From an uncultured Dehalococcoidia bacterium (GTDB taxonomy: Bacteria; Chloroflexota; Dehalococcoidia; Lucifugimonadales; UBA1127): a stretch of 64,000 nt of DNA. A program made the translations under genes and the position numbers. The stretch lies in NCBI GenBank assembly GCA_951812285.1, contig OX638292.1, positions 2,689,001 through 2,753,000 on the forward strand. The letters are read 5' to 3'. Shown in pieces: positions 29,559 through 38,943 of this stretch (position 1 is its first letter; every line of letters starts with the position of its first letter). The notes beneath the pieces were generated by a model. That model was not told the DNA's origin. It saw only the letters and a program-made list of their open reading frames with translations, and made no database searches.

Positions 29559-31097
29559 TTACACACCTTGAAGCCCCCTACTTGGAGGATATCCCCAGTG
29601 CACTCCCAGAAATGAAGTCAGTTCCCACAATTGCTGCCTCATCTCAACGTACCTCTCTCGGTCTGACAATGATCTGTATCCACAATACAGTTCGACGTCT
29701 TCGATGGCCAATTCTTTACCAACAAACGCAGAGCACCTCTGAGCGTAGTCCATTGCACTCTCAAGTGAATCGGGCCAATCGGCCAAGAGAGCCTTCGCCT
29801 TTTCGTATACTTCCCTCCTTTTGGCCAAAGCTCTTCTAAGCGTTACAAAGCGGTCTTCGCTTCCAGTTGTAGAGAATCCTTGATAGTAAAGGAAGACGTC
29901 AATGCCTGCCAGTAGTATATTCCTGGCCACCACCGCGGCTAAAGCGGGTTGGCTGGACTCCTTTGCACCAGTCAAATCCCAGAGTCTGCCTCCGTAGGGC
30001 AAATGAAATCCTCGAACCGCGGAAGCTTGGCTTAGTGCGAAACTCGAAGCAGCCAGTCGTAGTCTTTGGACCCGGGCAGCTGAGCGATGTTGGTATGTAC
30101 GGTGCGATATATCTTCGGCCTTAAACTCATGTAAATGGGGCACTACTCTGATTAATCCAAAGTTCTTCATTGCCCGTACAAAACCACGTTGTGTTAGTGA
30201 GGACCGATTGTTGCTGCTGGATTGAGGCACCCAAACGGCCGTGTCCGCCAAATCTATCCAGACTGCTTTGCCTGCAGGGTTGATGTGGTATACGTGTGTC
30301 TTATTTTGTACTAGATAGCTCTTAGATCCTACCGTAAACTCTTGGACTTGGGTACCTCTAGACAGCTCCCAGGCGATCTTTCGATCACGGCGGCCGAGGA
30401 TATATTCGCAATATGATCTAACCAGTTCAAAGTAGGCAGTGGGATCTGACGCATCTATCCGTTGGGTGGCCCATGCTTCCCTAAATTCAATACTAGATTC
30501 GCCAAAGGTCCGGGCCATCTTTTGAAATCGCCATTTCCTTGACGGGAACCCTTCACCGCTATTGGCCAACAAAGAATCGATGGTCCACTGCGCTGCGTCA
30601 AGACTAAGAAGTGCCGCTCCCCATGCATCTCCGGCCGCTAAGAGAACTTCTGCTTGCGTCAAGGCTAACCTTGATTTCTGAGAACACCATACAGCGTAGA
30701 GCTTCGAGATATGCTCCTTATTGAACAATATCTTCAGTTTGGCAAACTCAGTTTCGTTGTACACAGCTACGGCAATCGAGGTTCGATAATAGACATCTAT
30801 TGAGGCGTCGCTTAGCGAATAGATCTGTTTCTCGTCATTAACGGCTATTGCATTGATCCTATGAGCAAGACTTGTCAGCCATGATCGGGAATAGGTCTCT
30901 ATGTCCATGAACAGGTCCCGAAAGGGAAGAATACGTGGTCCTGCTATGGAGGAATCGTCTCCATCGCCGTCATCTATGACGAACACGTCAAAGTCAGATG
31001 TAGTATTGCCGAATCCCTCATGTCGGGAACCTGACACATAGACTACGTTACTCGCTGACGTAATTATGCGCTCAATGGGCAACTTGTCACTTGACAT
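29559..31097 (-). CDS. Nucleotidyltransferase-fold protein with PqqD-like segment
   Basis: This 512-aa protein starts with a polymerase-beta-type nucleotidyltransferase domain: VYVSGSRHEGFG followed by TTSDFDVFVI (GS motif and two Asp at about residues 35 and 37). A helical middle resembles the HEPN/KNTase C-terminal type. Residues about 255-320 (VGSKSYLVQNKTHVYHINPA, then GKAVWIDLAD) resemble PqqD, the small peptide-binding chaperone domain of RiPP pathways. The last 190 residues are helical and unrecognised. GGAGGGAGAGTC precedes the ATG. PqqD-like proteins and nucleotidyltransferases recur next to HPr-kinase-like genes, and such a kinase is encoded at 35134, so a shared pathway is likely. 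Confidence 0.7.
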   Translation of the reverse strand: MSSDKLPIERIITSASNVVYVSGSRHEGFGNTTSDFDVFVIDDGDGDDSSIAGPRILPFRDLFMDIETYSRSWLTSLAHRINAIAVNDEKQIYSLSDASIDVYYRTSIAVAVYNETEFAKLKILFNKEHISKLYAVWCSQKSRLALTQAEVLLAAGDAWGAALLSLDAAQWTIDSLLANSGEGFPSRKWRFQKMARTFGESSIEFREAWATQRIDASDPTAYFELVRSYCEYILGRRDRKIAWELSRGTQVQEFTVGSKSYLVQNKTHVYHINPAGKAVWIDLADTAVWVPQSSSNNRSSLTQRGFVRAMKNFGLIRVVPHLHEFKAEDISHRTYQHRSAARVQRLRLAASSFALSQASAVRGFHLPYGGRLWDLTGAKESSQPALAAVVARNILLAGIDVFLYYQGFSTTGSEDRFVTLRRALAKRREVYEKAKALLADWPDSLESAMDYAQRCSAFVGKELAIEDVELYCGYRSLSDRERYVEMRQQLWELTSFLGVHWGYPPSRGLQGV

Positions 31098-31507
31098 GAC
31101 TCTCCCTCCAGCGAATTCGTCTCACCTCAGGGGCACTTGATGGACATTCTGAACACAGAGTCTAATGGCGATCGCTATCTCTGGCAACTGTAGGGATCAT
31201 TCGCCAATGTGACGCAGAGTACTCATGAGCGCGGAGTTGAAGTGGGCAAATAGTGATGACAGGAAATTTGCACCCGACCATTCGTCTGAGCGGCTTCGAT
31301 GATGACGACCGCTAGTTGCGTAAGAGTCAAGGGGGTGCTTCCAAGTCTCATCATGAGAGACAGGCATCACGACAATGCAGCTACGTACTTCGACACCTAT
31401 AGATCCCTCCCCATCTCCGTATCCCAAACTGTCGGGGCCTGCCTGACCTGCGCCCCTGAGAGCTGATCCAAGAGAAATGTTAGTCTTGGGCAGCAGAAAG
31501 GGAGGAG
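31098..31507. other. Gene-free spacer upstream of the nucleotidyltransferase gene
   Basis: About 410 bases. A short frame on the minus strand (31197-31427) has no ribosome site or recognisable motif. The segment may hold the promoter of the nucleotidyltransferase gene, but I could not assign boxes. Confidence 0.4.
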
Positions 31508-32470
31508 ATGGCCAGGAGGAGACTCACACCGGAGCAGGTGATTAACAGGCTGAGAGAGGCGGAGGTAGCCCTGTCTGAGGGCAGCACGGTGGCTAAGGAC
31601 TCCCGCCGGATAGGCGTGAACCCAGCAGACCTTCTACCAGTTGCGAACAGAGTACGGGGGCCTCAGGATAGACCAGGTCAGACGCGTAAAGCAGGTGGAG
31701 CCGGAGTACAGCCGCCTGAGGAGAGATGTGGCCGACCTGGCACTGGACAACCAGATACTATGGGAGGCGGCGTAGGGAAACTTCTAATCCCTACCCGTCG
31801 CCGCCGGTACGTCGGCCACGGGAATGGTGCTCTTGGCGTCTCCGAGCGACGTGCCTGTAGAGTACTAGGCGTCCTCCCGTTCTACGCAGCGCTAACTGTG
31901 GGAGATGCGAAGCTGCTCAGTGTGGAGGTCATGGAGCTGGCAAGCCGGTTCGGCAGGTACGGCTACCTCAGAATCACCTCTTTGCTAAAGCATCGTGGCT
32001 TGGACGTGAACCATAAACGGGTACAGAGGCTATGGCGGCGGGGTGCCGTCGAAGCAGCCCAAGAGAGGACGGCTCTGGCTCAATGGCGGGTCTTGTGTGA
32101 GTCTGCGGCCGGAGTGGAAGATCAACGTGTGGGCATACGGCTTCGTGCTTATCAGGACCCGAGACGATAGAGGTGTGCGGCTGTTGACCGTTCTGGACGA
32201 GTACACAAAGAAGTGCCTGGCGTTCAGGGCGGAGCGCCACTTAAGGTCAGCTGACGTGATTGAGACGCTCGCCGAACTGATGTTGACCAGGGGAGTGCTT
32301 GACCACATCCGTTCGGACAACGCACCGGGGTTTACGGCCGGGGCTATGCGCGAGTGGCTTGGGAGAGTAGGAGCCAGGACGCTGTACATCGGCCTGGCTC
32401 ACCGTGAGAGAACGGCTAAATCAATTGCTTCAAGCCAAATTCACAAACGAAGTGCAACACCAGAGTAAGG
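31508..32470 (+). pseudogene. IS3-family transposase remnant (orfA and orfB, several frameshifts)
   Basis: The beginning, RRLTPEQVINRLREAEVALS, matches IS3-type orfA. Fragments after it belong to orfB: GRYGYLRITSLLKHRGLDVN, KRVQRLWRRG, KRGRLWLNGGSCVSLRPEWK, LLTVLDEYTKKCL and DHIRSDNAPGFTAG. They fall in at least three frames and the end of the catalytic domain is missing. No terminal repeats were found. Confidence 0.75.
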
Positions 32471-32489
32471 TGTTGACATAGGATACCGA

Positions 32490-33363
32490 CAGCTTTGCGT
32501 GGACGAACGATGCCAGATTGCCATCTACAGGCCAAGGGCTCCTCGCGGCGGCAAGTTGCAGCAGCCCTGGGTCGCGCGCCATCGACGTGGCGCGGGAACT
32601 GAAGCACAACCATTCTCCAGCCGGGGGATATGCATCCCCGTACGCCCACCAGGTCGCCCACAGCCGCCGATGGCGCCGGTCCCGGTTGGAACGGAAGTCG
32701 GCCCTACACGAGCAGGTATTGACGGGGTTTCAGTGGCGTCGGGCCCCATAACAGATTGCCGTGCGGCTAGGCCACAATTTGGGACGGCGGGTGATCTTGC
32801 ACGAGAGCACCTACCGCTTCGTCTATGCCCAGTTGGCCCGCACCAAGGACTACGCCTTGTGGCGGTGCCTGCCCCGGGCTAAGACTGGGCGGGGCGGCCG
32901 CCCCGCCGACCGCACCAGCCCCGCCGCCTTCATAGCCTACCGGGTGCCCCTGGCCCACCGTGCCCCCGCCGCGGCAGACAGCGCCACCTTTGGCCATTGC
33001 GAAGCGGACCTGATGAGCTTCGGCCCCGGGGTCCCGTGGTCTTGGCCCTCCACGAGCACCATTCCCGCCTGCTCCTGCCCGTCCGCCAACCAAGGAAGGC
33101 CGCTGACACCACCACCAATACTCTGCTCCACTTCCTCGCTCCCCTCCCCTAGCGTTGCGCCAGACCCTCACCCTCGACAACAGCACCGAGTTCGCCCGCC
33201 ACCACCGCCTCCATGCCTTGGGCATCCAGACCTTCTTCTGCGACACTCACTCACCATCGGACACGGCGGCCTTGCATCTGTACAACAATACGTCCCCGAA
33301 GTGCCTTGGCTACCGGACCCCCGTCGAGGTCTTCCGAGACCAGGTGTCACACTTCAAATGTTA
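32490..33363 (+). pseudogene. IS30-family transposase remnant
   Basis: Pieces in different frames follow IS30 order: DERCQIA, STWREL-type helix-turn-helix with LKHNHSPAGGYASPYAHQVA, RLGHNLGRRVILHESTYRFV, YAQLARTKDYALWRCLPRAK, DSATFGHCEADLM (first Asp), LTLDNSTEFARHHRLHALGI (second Asp) and, after a deletion of the catalytic Glu region, NNTSPKCLGYRTPVEVFRDQ. Stops and shifts occur throughout. It is older than the other elements here. Confidence 0.75.
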
Positions 33364-34332
33364 ATTCAACGTGCGCGGCTCGATGGCTCGATTGGGCAGA
33401 ACCTCAAGGTACGGTGGGTCGAGGGCGACGAGACCTGCACAATCCGTTGCTCCAACACAAGAATGTTCCGACTATCTCTTGTAATACCTACGGCGTTAGT
33501 GACATCTAGTCCTAGATGGCAATTACCCAAATAAATCATGGGGCCCGCCTTTCAGGAAAGCGAAATCGAGTATGCCAGACCGTTCTTGCAGGGCCTCGGA
33601 ACCGGACAAGCGGGCACCCATAGGCCAACACTGATGACCTGTTAACCTCCCGGGTGAGATTGACGTCTCTTTTGGCATCTACGTTGGCTATGTCCGGCAG
33701 AGAAAGATCTATGGCCAGTGAACCCTAGAAACGGCGCTTGGGGCTCCACGGCCCATGCGAGGAGCCCCAAGGAGCCACCATCGGGTGGAAGACGTCAAGA
33801 CGTCGCATCTCCATGCCTCCATGACAAGGATGCCCTTCCGGAGGAACACAAGGTTGACGAACAGACTAAACAAGAAGATCCGGAAGGATACTCACACGCA
33901 AGTGCTGTGATCCTCAGAGTATACTGGATGGGGCCACACATGAGCGTAGGTGACGGCACCCTAGCGCTCATTCCCGAACTCACGGTTCATGTGGTTGGGC
34001 GTAAGGGCCTCGTCCGGAAATTGCCATAACGAAACTAAGACATGACCCAACGTATTCGTTAGTGTACGGTGAATGATGCGTGCAGTTACAATCCTCTCCT
34101 CGGACAGCCATAGTTGTTCCTTCCACTTTGGCCCGGCAAAGGCAATTAACATCACATTTGGGTTCCAACAAAGGCAGCAGTAGTGTGGGAGGACTCCTTT
34201 TGGAGACGACTGCACTAGTAAACGATTCGTTCGAAGGCGTCCCTCTTGCAAGTCAGCCGAGTTGCACCAATGTTACCTTTGGTATTGTCCCTTTCAACGC
34301 TGACTCGATGTGCGCACTTGAGGAAAAATGGA
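33364..34332. other. Gene-free spacer
   Basis: About 970 bases between the IS30 remnant and the HAD gene. A minus-strand frame (33961-34251) contains PKWKEQLWLSEERIVTARII, which looks protein-like but has no start signal and no family I know. It may be debris of a lost gene. Confidence 0.4.
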
Positions 34333-35040
34333 ATGACTACAGGCGACTATTCGCAACGAATACTAAGAGCGGTAATCTTTGACCTCTACGGCACGCTTGT
34401 GGACGATGGAGACGTGCCAGGGCTTCGGCGCAGAGTTTGCATTGTGGCGATTGCCGAAGCTCTTGGCGTACGTGCCGATGAGTTTGAGAGGCTATGGGAT
34501 GCACACTTGGATGCTCGAATGAACGGGTTCCATCCTACATTTGAGCAATTGGTCACATCGTTGTGTGGTGAATTGGGAATTGCACCGTCGCCCTCACAAG
34601 TGGCGGAAGCTCGCAGACTTCGCATGGAGCAAATAAGGGGTCTACTGGCGCCAAAGGTCGGTTGCGTGGAAGCGCTAGGCATGATTCGAGGGATGGGGTA
34701 TAAGTTAGGCCTCATTAGCGATTGTTCTTGGGAAACAGTGAGTCTTTGGCCAGAGACACCATTCCTACCCCTCTTTGACGTGACGGTCTTTTCCTGCGTA
34801 ATTGGCCTTATGAAGCCGGACCCACAGGTTTATACGTTGGCCTGTCGAACTCTTGAGGTTGCGCCGGAGCGATGCCTGTACGTCGGCAACGGGGGCAGTG
34901 ACGAACTTGCTGGCGCCGAGCGGATAGGGATGAAAGTCTTGCGCATCCAAGCCCCCTATGAAGTCCCTCCAGACCACGCGAGGCCATGGGTCGGGCCGAA
35001 GGTTTCAACATTGTGTCAAGTGATCGAGTGGCTAACTTGA
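34333..35040 (+). CDS. HAD-superfamily phosphatase
   Basis: This HAD hydrolase has 235 aa. Motif I is VIFDLYGTLVDD, motif II is GLISDCSWE, motif III is the Lys of GLMKPDPQVY and motif IV is CLYVGNGGSDELAGAERIGM. The ATG at 34333 is chosen because the domain begins about ten residues later and GAGG lies upstream; the frame is open for 29 more codons without domain content. It is convergent with the operon at 35134-41190. It could remove a phosphate made by the kinases there, but this is only suggested by position. Confidence 0.85.
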   Translation: MTTGDYSQRILRAVIFDLYGTLVDDGDVPGLRRRVCIVAIAEALGVRADEFERLWDAHLDARMNGFHPTFEQLVTSLCGELGIAPSPSQVAEARRLRMEQIRGLLAPKVGCVEALGMIRGMGYKLGLISDCSWETVSLWPETPFLPLFDVTVFSCVIGLMKPDPQVYTLACRTLEVAPERCLYVGNGGSDELAGAERIGMKVLRIQAPYEVPPDHARPWVGPKVSTLCQVIEWLT

Positions 35041-35133
35041 ATCTTTTGATTGTACTAGATTGCACAGATTCTTAAGAGTAACTTTCTTCAGCCAGAATTC
35101 GGCCTTCCTGCAAACTGCCCCTTAAGTGTCGTC

Positions 35134-36195
35134 TCAGGGTTTGTTCAAGTACTCTAGTAACGACTTCCAATCAGTACCGCCCCATGGATTCCCCTCAGCC
35201 ATTAGCCACAAAGAAGGGCGGAGCAAATTCATTTGATCCTGCTCTGTCTCCAAGAAGTGTGGATTCTCAGCTTCTATCCAAGTCGGAGTTACTCTGTCCT
35301 TAACATTGGCGCTAGCTGCACTTGCTGCCAATTTATGCCGGTCCCTATCACACGCTACCAATGTGGCTGATCGCTGTGTCAGATCAAGACGACAGTCAAC
35401 CACGACTTCTAACCGGCAGTCCGCCCGAATTGACCACCCAAACGCTTCCCACAACTCCGGGTGAAAAGCGTATGCCTTTCGCCCAATCACTCTCGCCCCA
35501 TTTAGGCGTCTCAGCCAATTCACTGCATCCATTGCTTCAAGGGATATTGCTACCGCATATGGTAAACCCCGAACAATCACTCCCCCGTTGTCCTTGCGCC
35601 ATAATGCCTTGTCGTTCGCGATGTATTCCAATCCCGGGATATCTTTCATTGCAGAAAATAAAAAGGAAGTCTTTCCCGCTCCTTTATCTCCAACGAACAT
35701 TATACCCCTTGAGCCCATTGATGCAAATGCGCCATGAACTCTCTTCCATCCAGCTCTAATGAGATCAAATATGACCATCCCTCGAACAATCTGAAGCACA
35801 TCGATGCCATTGTCTAAGGTTTCGTTGGCATAATCCAGATACACCTTGTGCTGGTCCCTGTCCACGTGATAAACGGCCGCTCCATCATGCCTTATTGCCG
35901 TGAGTAGGGACCCCAGATGATAGAGATCTGCTAAGTGCTCTGAATGGAGAATGGTTTCGGTCTTCGGGCCTTGGGGGGTCACCTTATGGTGCTTGAAGCC
36001 GGCGGTGATTTCGACAACCCATTCCGTGGGGTCGCGCAACTGAAGGTCTTCCTTGCGTACGACAAAGAAAGGTTCGCACGTGGAAGCCAAGCATTCTAGC
36101 AGAGTCCACGAATTCGACACAACCCAAAGCCCCTTTCCAGGCAAAGGCTCCACGCGGAGACATGCGAACGCTCTCATTGGTCTTTCATTTTCCAC
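35134..36195 (-). CDS. HPr-kinase-like P-loop protein
   Basis: This 353-aa protein resembles HprK-related kinases. A non-conserved N-terminal part of about 150 residues precedes VHGAFASMGSRGIMFVGD and the P-loop GDKGAGKTS (K175, T176), followed by LEYIANDKALWR in the position of the HPr kinase acid loop. Such kinases without an HPr partner are known next to PqqD-like and nucleotidyltransferase genes in uncharacterised modification systems. It is the last gene of the minus-strand operon, and its start overlaps the end of the dTMP-kinase-like gene by 22 bases, so it is translationally coupled. The substrate is unknown. Confidence 0.72.
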   Translation of the reverse strand: MENERPMRAFACLRVEPLPGKGLWVVSNSWTLLECLASTCEPFFVVRKEDLQLRDPTEWVVEITAGFKHHKVTPQGPKTETILHSEHLADLYHLGSLLTAIRHDGAAVYHVDRDQHKVYLDYANETLDNGIDVLQIVRGMVIFDLIRAGWKRVHGAFASMGSRGIMFVGDKGAGKTSFLFSAMKDIPGLEYIANDKALWRKDNGGVIVRGLPYAVAISLEAMDAVNWLRRLNGARVIGRKAYAFHPELWEAFGWSIRADCRLEVVVDCRLDLTQRSATLVACDRDRHKLAASAASANVKDRVTPTWIEAENPHFLETEQDQMNLLRPSLWLMAEGNPWGGTDWKSLLEYLNKP

Positions 36196-36806
36196 AAGGC
36201 GGCCAATATCCCATTCGACAATTGGCGTGCAAGGATCTCTGCAGCGCGTGTGCCGTCAACTACCCACCAACGCTCCAGATCCCAGGCGGCTAGTTGGAGA
36301 TATGCGCTCCTTGCCTCAGTTTGGTAGGCCAGGTAGGCATCAATTTGGTTCCCTGATGTGGTTCGAAGCCAAAGAGGCCCACCCGCTTCAGCGAGCGAAA
36401 TGTGGGCCTTCCGTGCGACTGCGATTTGCGGTGGGGTATCTATCAATATAGTAAGGTCAGGCTGCTGTACCGTCGCCCATATGCTCGCCACTAGTGTTTG
36501 ATCGACCTCGTAAGCGATAGCATCCGACAAAGGTGAGGCAATGTGCCGATGGAAGAGCAAAATCTCATCGTCTGCCATTGGCGTATTGTGGAGCAGATCC
36601 GCAACACATGCGGCGCCCATGAATAAGCTCGTCAGTGGGTCAGGAAATGTCGCCTCTTCCTGGATGAGGGATTTGTAGACCTGTCGCAAGGATGTAGTGC
36701 GGTCTATTACGCGTACCAAAGCGCCGGCCACCGCAAGGTGTCGTGAAATGAGGCTAATCTGTGTAGATTTCCCCGCCCCGTCAATGCCCTCGAAAGCCAC
36801 TAGCAT
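36174..36806 (-). CDS. Thymidylate-kinase-like P-loop kinase
   Basis: This 210-aa protein starts MLVAFEGIDGAGKSTQISLI, the dTMP kinase P-loop. FHRHIASPLSDAIAYE fills the place of the usual DR(Y/F) substrate motif, and ILIDTPPQIAVARK corresponds to the lid-side strand. The start at ATG 36804-36806 overlaps the FGE-like gene by seven bases and is preferred over upstream codons that have no domain content. Divergence in the substrate region suggests a specialised nucleotide, sugar or protein kinase rather than housekeeping Tmk. Confidence 0.75.
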   Translation of the reverse strand: MLVAFEGIDGAGKSTQISLISRHLAVAGALVRVIDRTTSLRQVYKSLIQEEATFPDPLTSLFMGAACVADLLHNTPMADDEILLFHRHIASPLSDAIAYEVDQTLVASIWATVQQPDLTILIDTPPQIAVARKAHISLAEAGGPLWLRTTSGNQIDAYLAYQTEARSAYLQLAAWDLERWWVVDGTRAAEILARQLSNGILAALWKMKDQ

Positions 36807-37537
36807 CTGCTCATTACCGTAGCACCCGGAAAGACGACTCGAATGCCAGTAGCGTCTCCACCATGAAAAGGCCACTTACCAGAGCGTAGGTCCGATCGCA
36901 CATCCAGAGTACTGCGGTTATATGATGCTCCACGGACCGTCTTCATCACTTGTTCAGACCACTCAATTTGTACATTTCTGTCCAGAGCGAAAGGGGCGCC
37001 GGGGTGATACCAGTCGGCACACCATTGGCGGACGTTGTTGTAGCAATCGGCTAGGCCCCACGGTGTGAGGACAGTGTCTGCCGATGGAACTGGCAAGATT
37101 CTAGTTGACTGGTTGTAGTATGTGCATGCCGAAACCCAGGCTTCATTCGTCATTCCTGAGCGAGCGGCGACTTCCCACTCCGCCTCTGTAGGGAGTCGTC
37201 CCCCTATTGCCGCAGCAATGGCCTTGGCTCCCCACCATGTGATTCCAACAGCTGGCAGGTCGCCTCTGCCAGGAGAGGGTATGAGCCTACCCTCCGAACG
37301 CATGTAACCCAAGTGTCCGTTAACCTCATTAACATAGCGATAGGTGCCATCCATGTTTGGCTGGAATGCCATATCGGCAAGAATCTTAGTTACTTCCAAT
37401 GTCGTTAGCGTTCGTTGAGTGACGAAGAATTCGTGCAGTTTGACTGCATAGGAGTGCTCCTCGGAAGTAAGTGAGTAAATGCCGCCTGGAACATGGACAG
37501 CCGCCGCCCGAAGGGCCGTGGCGATATCACACATCAT
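36800..37537 (-). CDS. SUMF1/FGE-family protein
   Basis: This 245-aa protein of the formylglycine-generating-enzyme fold shows the usual order: PAVGITWWGAKAIAAAIGGR, LPTEAEWEVAAR, PWGLADCYNNVRQWCADWY (in place of GLYDMLGNVWEWC), VRGASYNRS and TGIRVVF. Family members oxidise Cys in sulfatases, or catalyse oxidative reactions on histidine-type substrates (EgtB/SenA), or lack activity. The catalytic Cys pair cannot be assigned here, so the activity is open. It overlaps the sulfotransferase stop by 11 bases and the next gene by seven. Confidence 0.78.
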   Translation of the reverse strand: MMCDIATALRAAAVHVPGGIYSLTSEEHSYAVKLHEFFVTQRTLTTLEVTKILADMAFQPNMDGTYRYVNEVNGHLGYMRSEGRLIPSPGRGDLPAVGITWWGAKAIAAAIGGRLPTEAEWEVAARSGMTNEAWVSACTYYNQSTRILPVPSADTVLTPWGLADCYNNVRQWCADWYHPGAPFALDRNVQIEWSEQVMKTVRGASYNRSTLDVRSDLRSGKWPFHGGDATGIRVVFPGATVMSRC

Positions 37538-38438
37538 AGTTAAGCCGCTCCATTACCCTCTTTGCAATAGCTGTGATGGTATTTGCCTGGCTTGGCGACA
37601 GCTCTTCGCGCCATTTGTGAATTACGTCGCCCGGCGACCTAAAGTAAGAGAAGGTCGAGTCGTCTTGGGCACTGTCCGAACGCCATGTTTCTTCCAACAG
37701 GGCCATTTGTCGTGGATCAGGTATAAGTCCCAAATGTCCCATAAGTTCTTCGATAGTGGTCCGCGGATCAGCCAGTAAGTCCTCTAACCGTAGAATCAAC
37801 CACTCGTTTTGGGTTGCATACTGCTGAACGATTTCTGTGCGCACCGTCCAAACTATGCTAGCCGCAACCACAGGGTCTTCTACATCGAACTGTTCAAATT
37901 GAGGTCTGCCAGCGCGATATCTCCGTCCTAATCTCGCGTATTCCCACCAAGACTCCAATAGATTGTTGCGAATGAGAGAAGCAATCGTCGCTCTCGGGTC
38001 TCGTAGAATCAGAACGCCACGCAATGGACCCAATGCGGCATCTATCCACGAGAGCTTATGAAGCAAGAAGGTTTCTTTAAACCCCCTAACGCCAGGCAGT
38101 TCCGCCCATAACCAGCGACGCAAGTTGATAATGTATGTATGAAGATAGGAGTCCACTGGAATGCTAGGATGAAGCGCTCGAATGCCCAAATCTTGGGCTG
38201 ACCAGGGATCCAATTCAGAGTCCCGAAATAGGGGTACATGTTGTGAAAAGGGCTCATTTATCGAATCTGCCATGGCGTGACATTTTATGAGATTGTGTAA
38301 CAAGGATGTACCGGACCTGTGTTGGCCAAAAAGCAGAAATGGCTGCCCCATAAAGCACCCTTCCCATCTGATCGCGTTAACGTTGTATCTTCCGCTAGAT
38401 GTATTGGGCAAGACGTTACCATTGTCTTCAAGAGACAC
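37527..38438 (-). CDS. PAPS-dependent sulfotransferase-family protein
   Basis: This 303-aa protein has the 5'-phosphosulfate loop FLLFGQHRSGTSLLHNLI near residues 34-51, the 3'-phosphate motif LILRDPRATIASLIRNN, and a C-terminal PGDVIHKWREELSP segment typical of sulfotransferases. It should move sulfate from PAPS to a hydroxyl or amine, in family terms. An internal ATG 30 codons in (MGQPFLLFGQ) is an alternative start. It lies 43 bases after the Nudix gene and is coupled to the FGE-like gene. No PAPS synthesis genes are in the window. Confidence 0.82.
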   Translation of the reverse strand: MSLEDNGNVLPNTSSGRYNVNAIRWEGCFMGQPFLLFGQHRSGTSLLHNLIKCHAMADSINEPFSQHVPLFRDSELDPWSAQDLGIRALHPSIPVDSYLHTYIINLRRWLWAELPGVRGFKETFLLHKLSWIDAALGPLRGVLILRDPRATIASLIRNNLLESWWEYARLGRRYRAGRPQFEQFDVEDPVVAASIVWTVRTEIVQQYATQNEWLILRLEDLLADPRTTIEELMGHLGLIPDPRQMALLEETWRSDSAQDDSTFSYFRSPGDVIHKWREELSPSQANTITAIAKRVMERLNYDV

Positions 38439-38481
38439 GATTGTGGCCGGCCACTAACATTGCTTGCCATTGCAGGTTAAC

Positions 38482-38943
38482 CTATAGGCCTAGATCGGAT
38501 TTGTTACCCATAAAGGGGAGTGAGGAATGGGGGTGAGGATGAAGTGAGCGAAGGAAACAAACGAAAGCCCTTCCAAATCCGAGTTCGGGTAGAGTCGCTA
38601 TAGGCTTGAAAGCAACGGCAGAAATTGGGTTTTCCTCAAAGCCTGGAGAAGGAATCCTTAAACCACCCCCCACACGAATCACCTGAAATCCTATGTCCAC
38701 AACTGAGTTCTCTTTGTCAAATCGGTGGGCTAGGTAAGAGAGGGACAGCACCTCAGTCTCTAGGCCCGTCTCTTCCTTCATCTCCCGCTGACATGCGTCA
38801 AGTAGTGTCTCGTGTATCTCGAGGCGCCCTCCGGGAAGGGACCACTCACGATTCGAAGAGATTCTCTGCCGCACTAATAGAACATTAGCGTCCTCCAAAA
38901 GGATACCCGAAACCCTCACTTCGTAAAGTCCCGTCGAGTTCAC
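38482..38943 (-). CDS. Nudix hydrolase
   Basis: This 153-aa protein has a complete Nudix box: GGRLEIHETLLDACQREMKE followed by ETGL (Gx5Ex7REUxEExGU). The preceding VLLVRQRISSNREWSLPGG is the typical substrate-side strand. It hydrolyses a nucleoside diphosphate-X compound; which one is not clear. The start overlaps the aminotransferase stop by four bases (ATGA), showing translational coupling inside the operon. Confidence 0.88.
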   Translation of the reverse strand: MNSTGLYEVRVSGILLEDANVLLVRQRISSNREWSLPGGRLEIHETLLDACQREMKEETGLETEVLSLSYLAHRFDKENSVVDIGFQVIRVGGGLRIPSPGFEENPISAVAFKPIATLPELGFGRAFVCFLRSLHPHPHSSLPFMGNKSDLGL

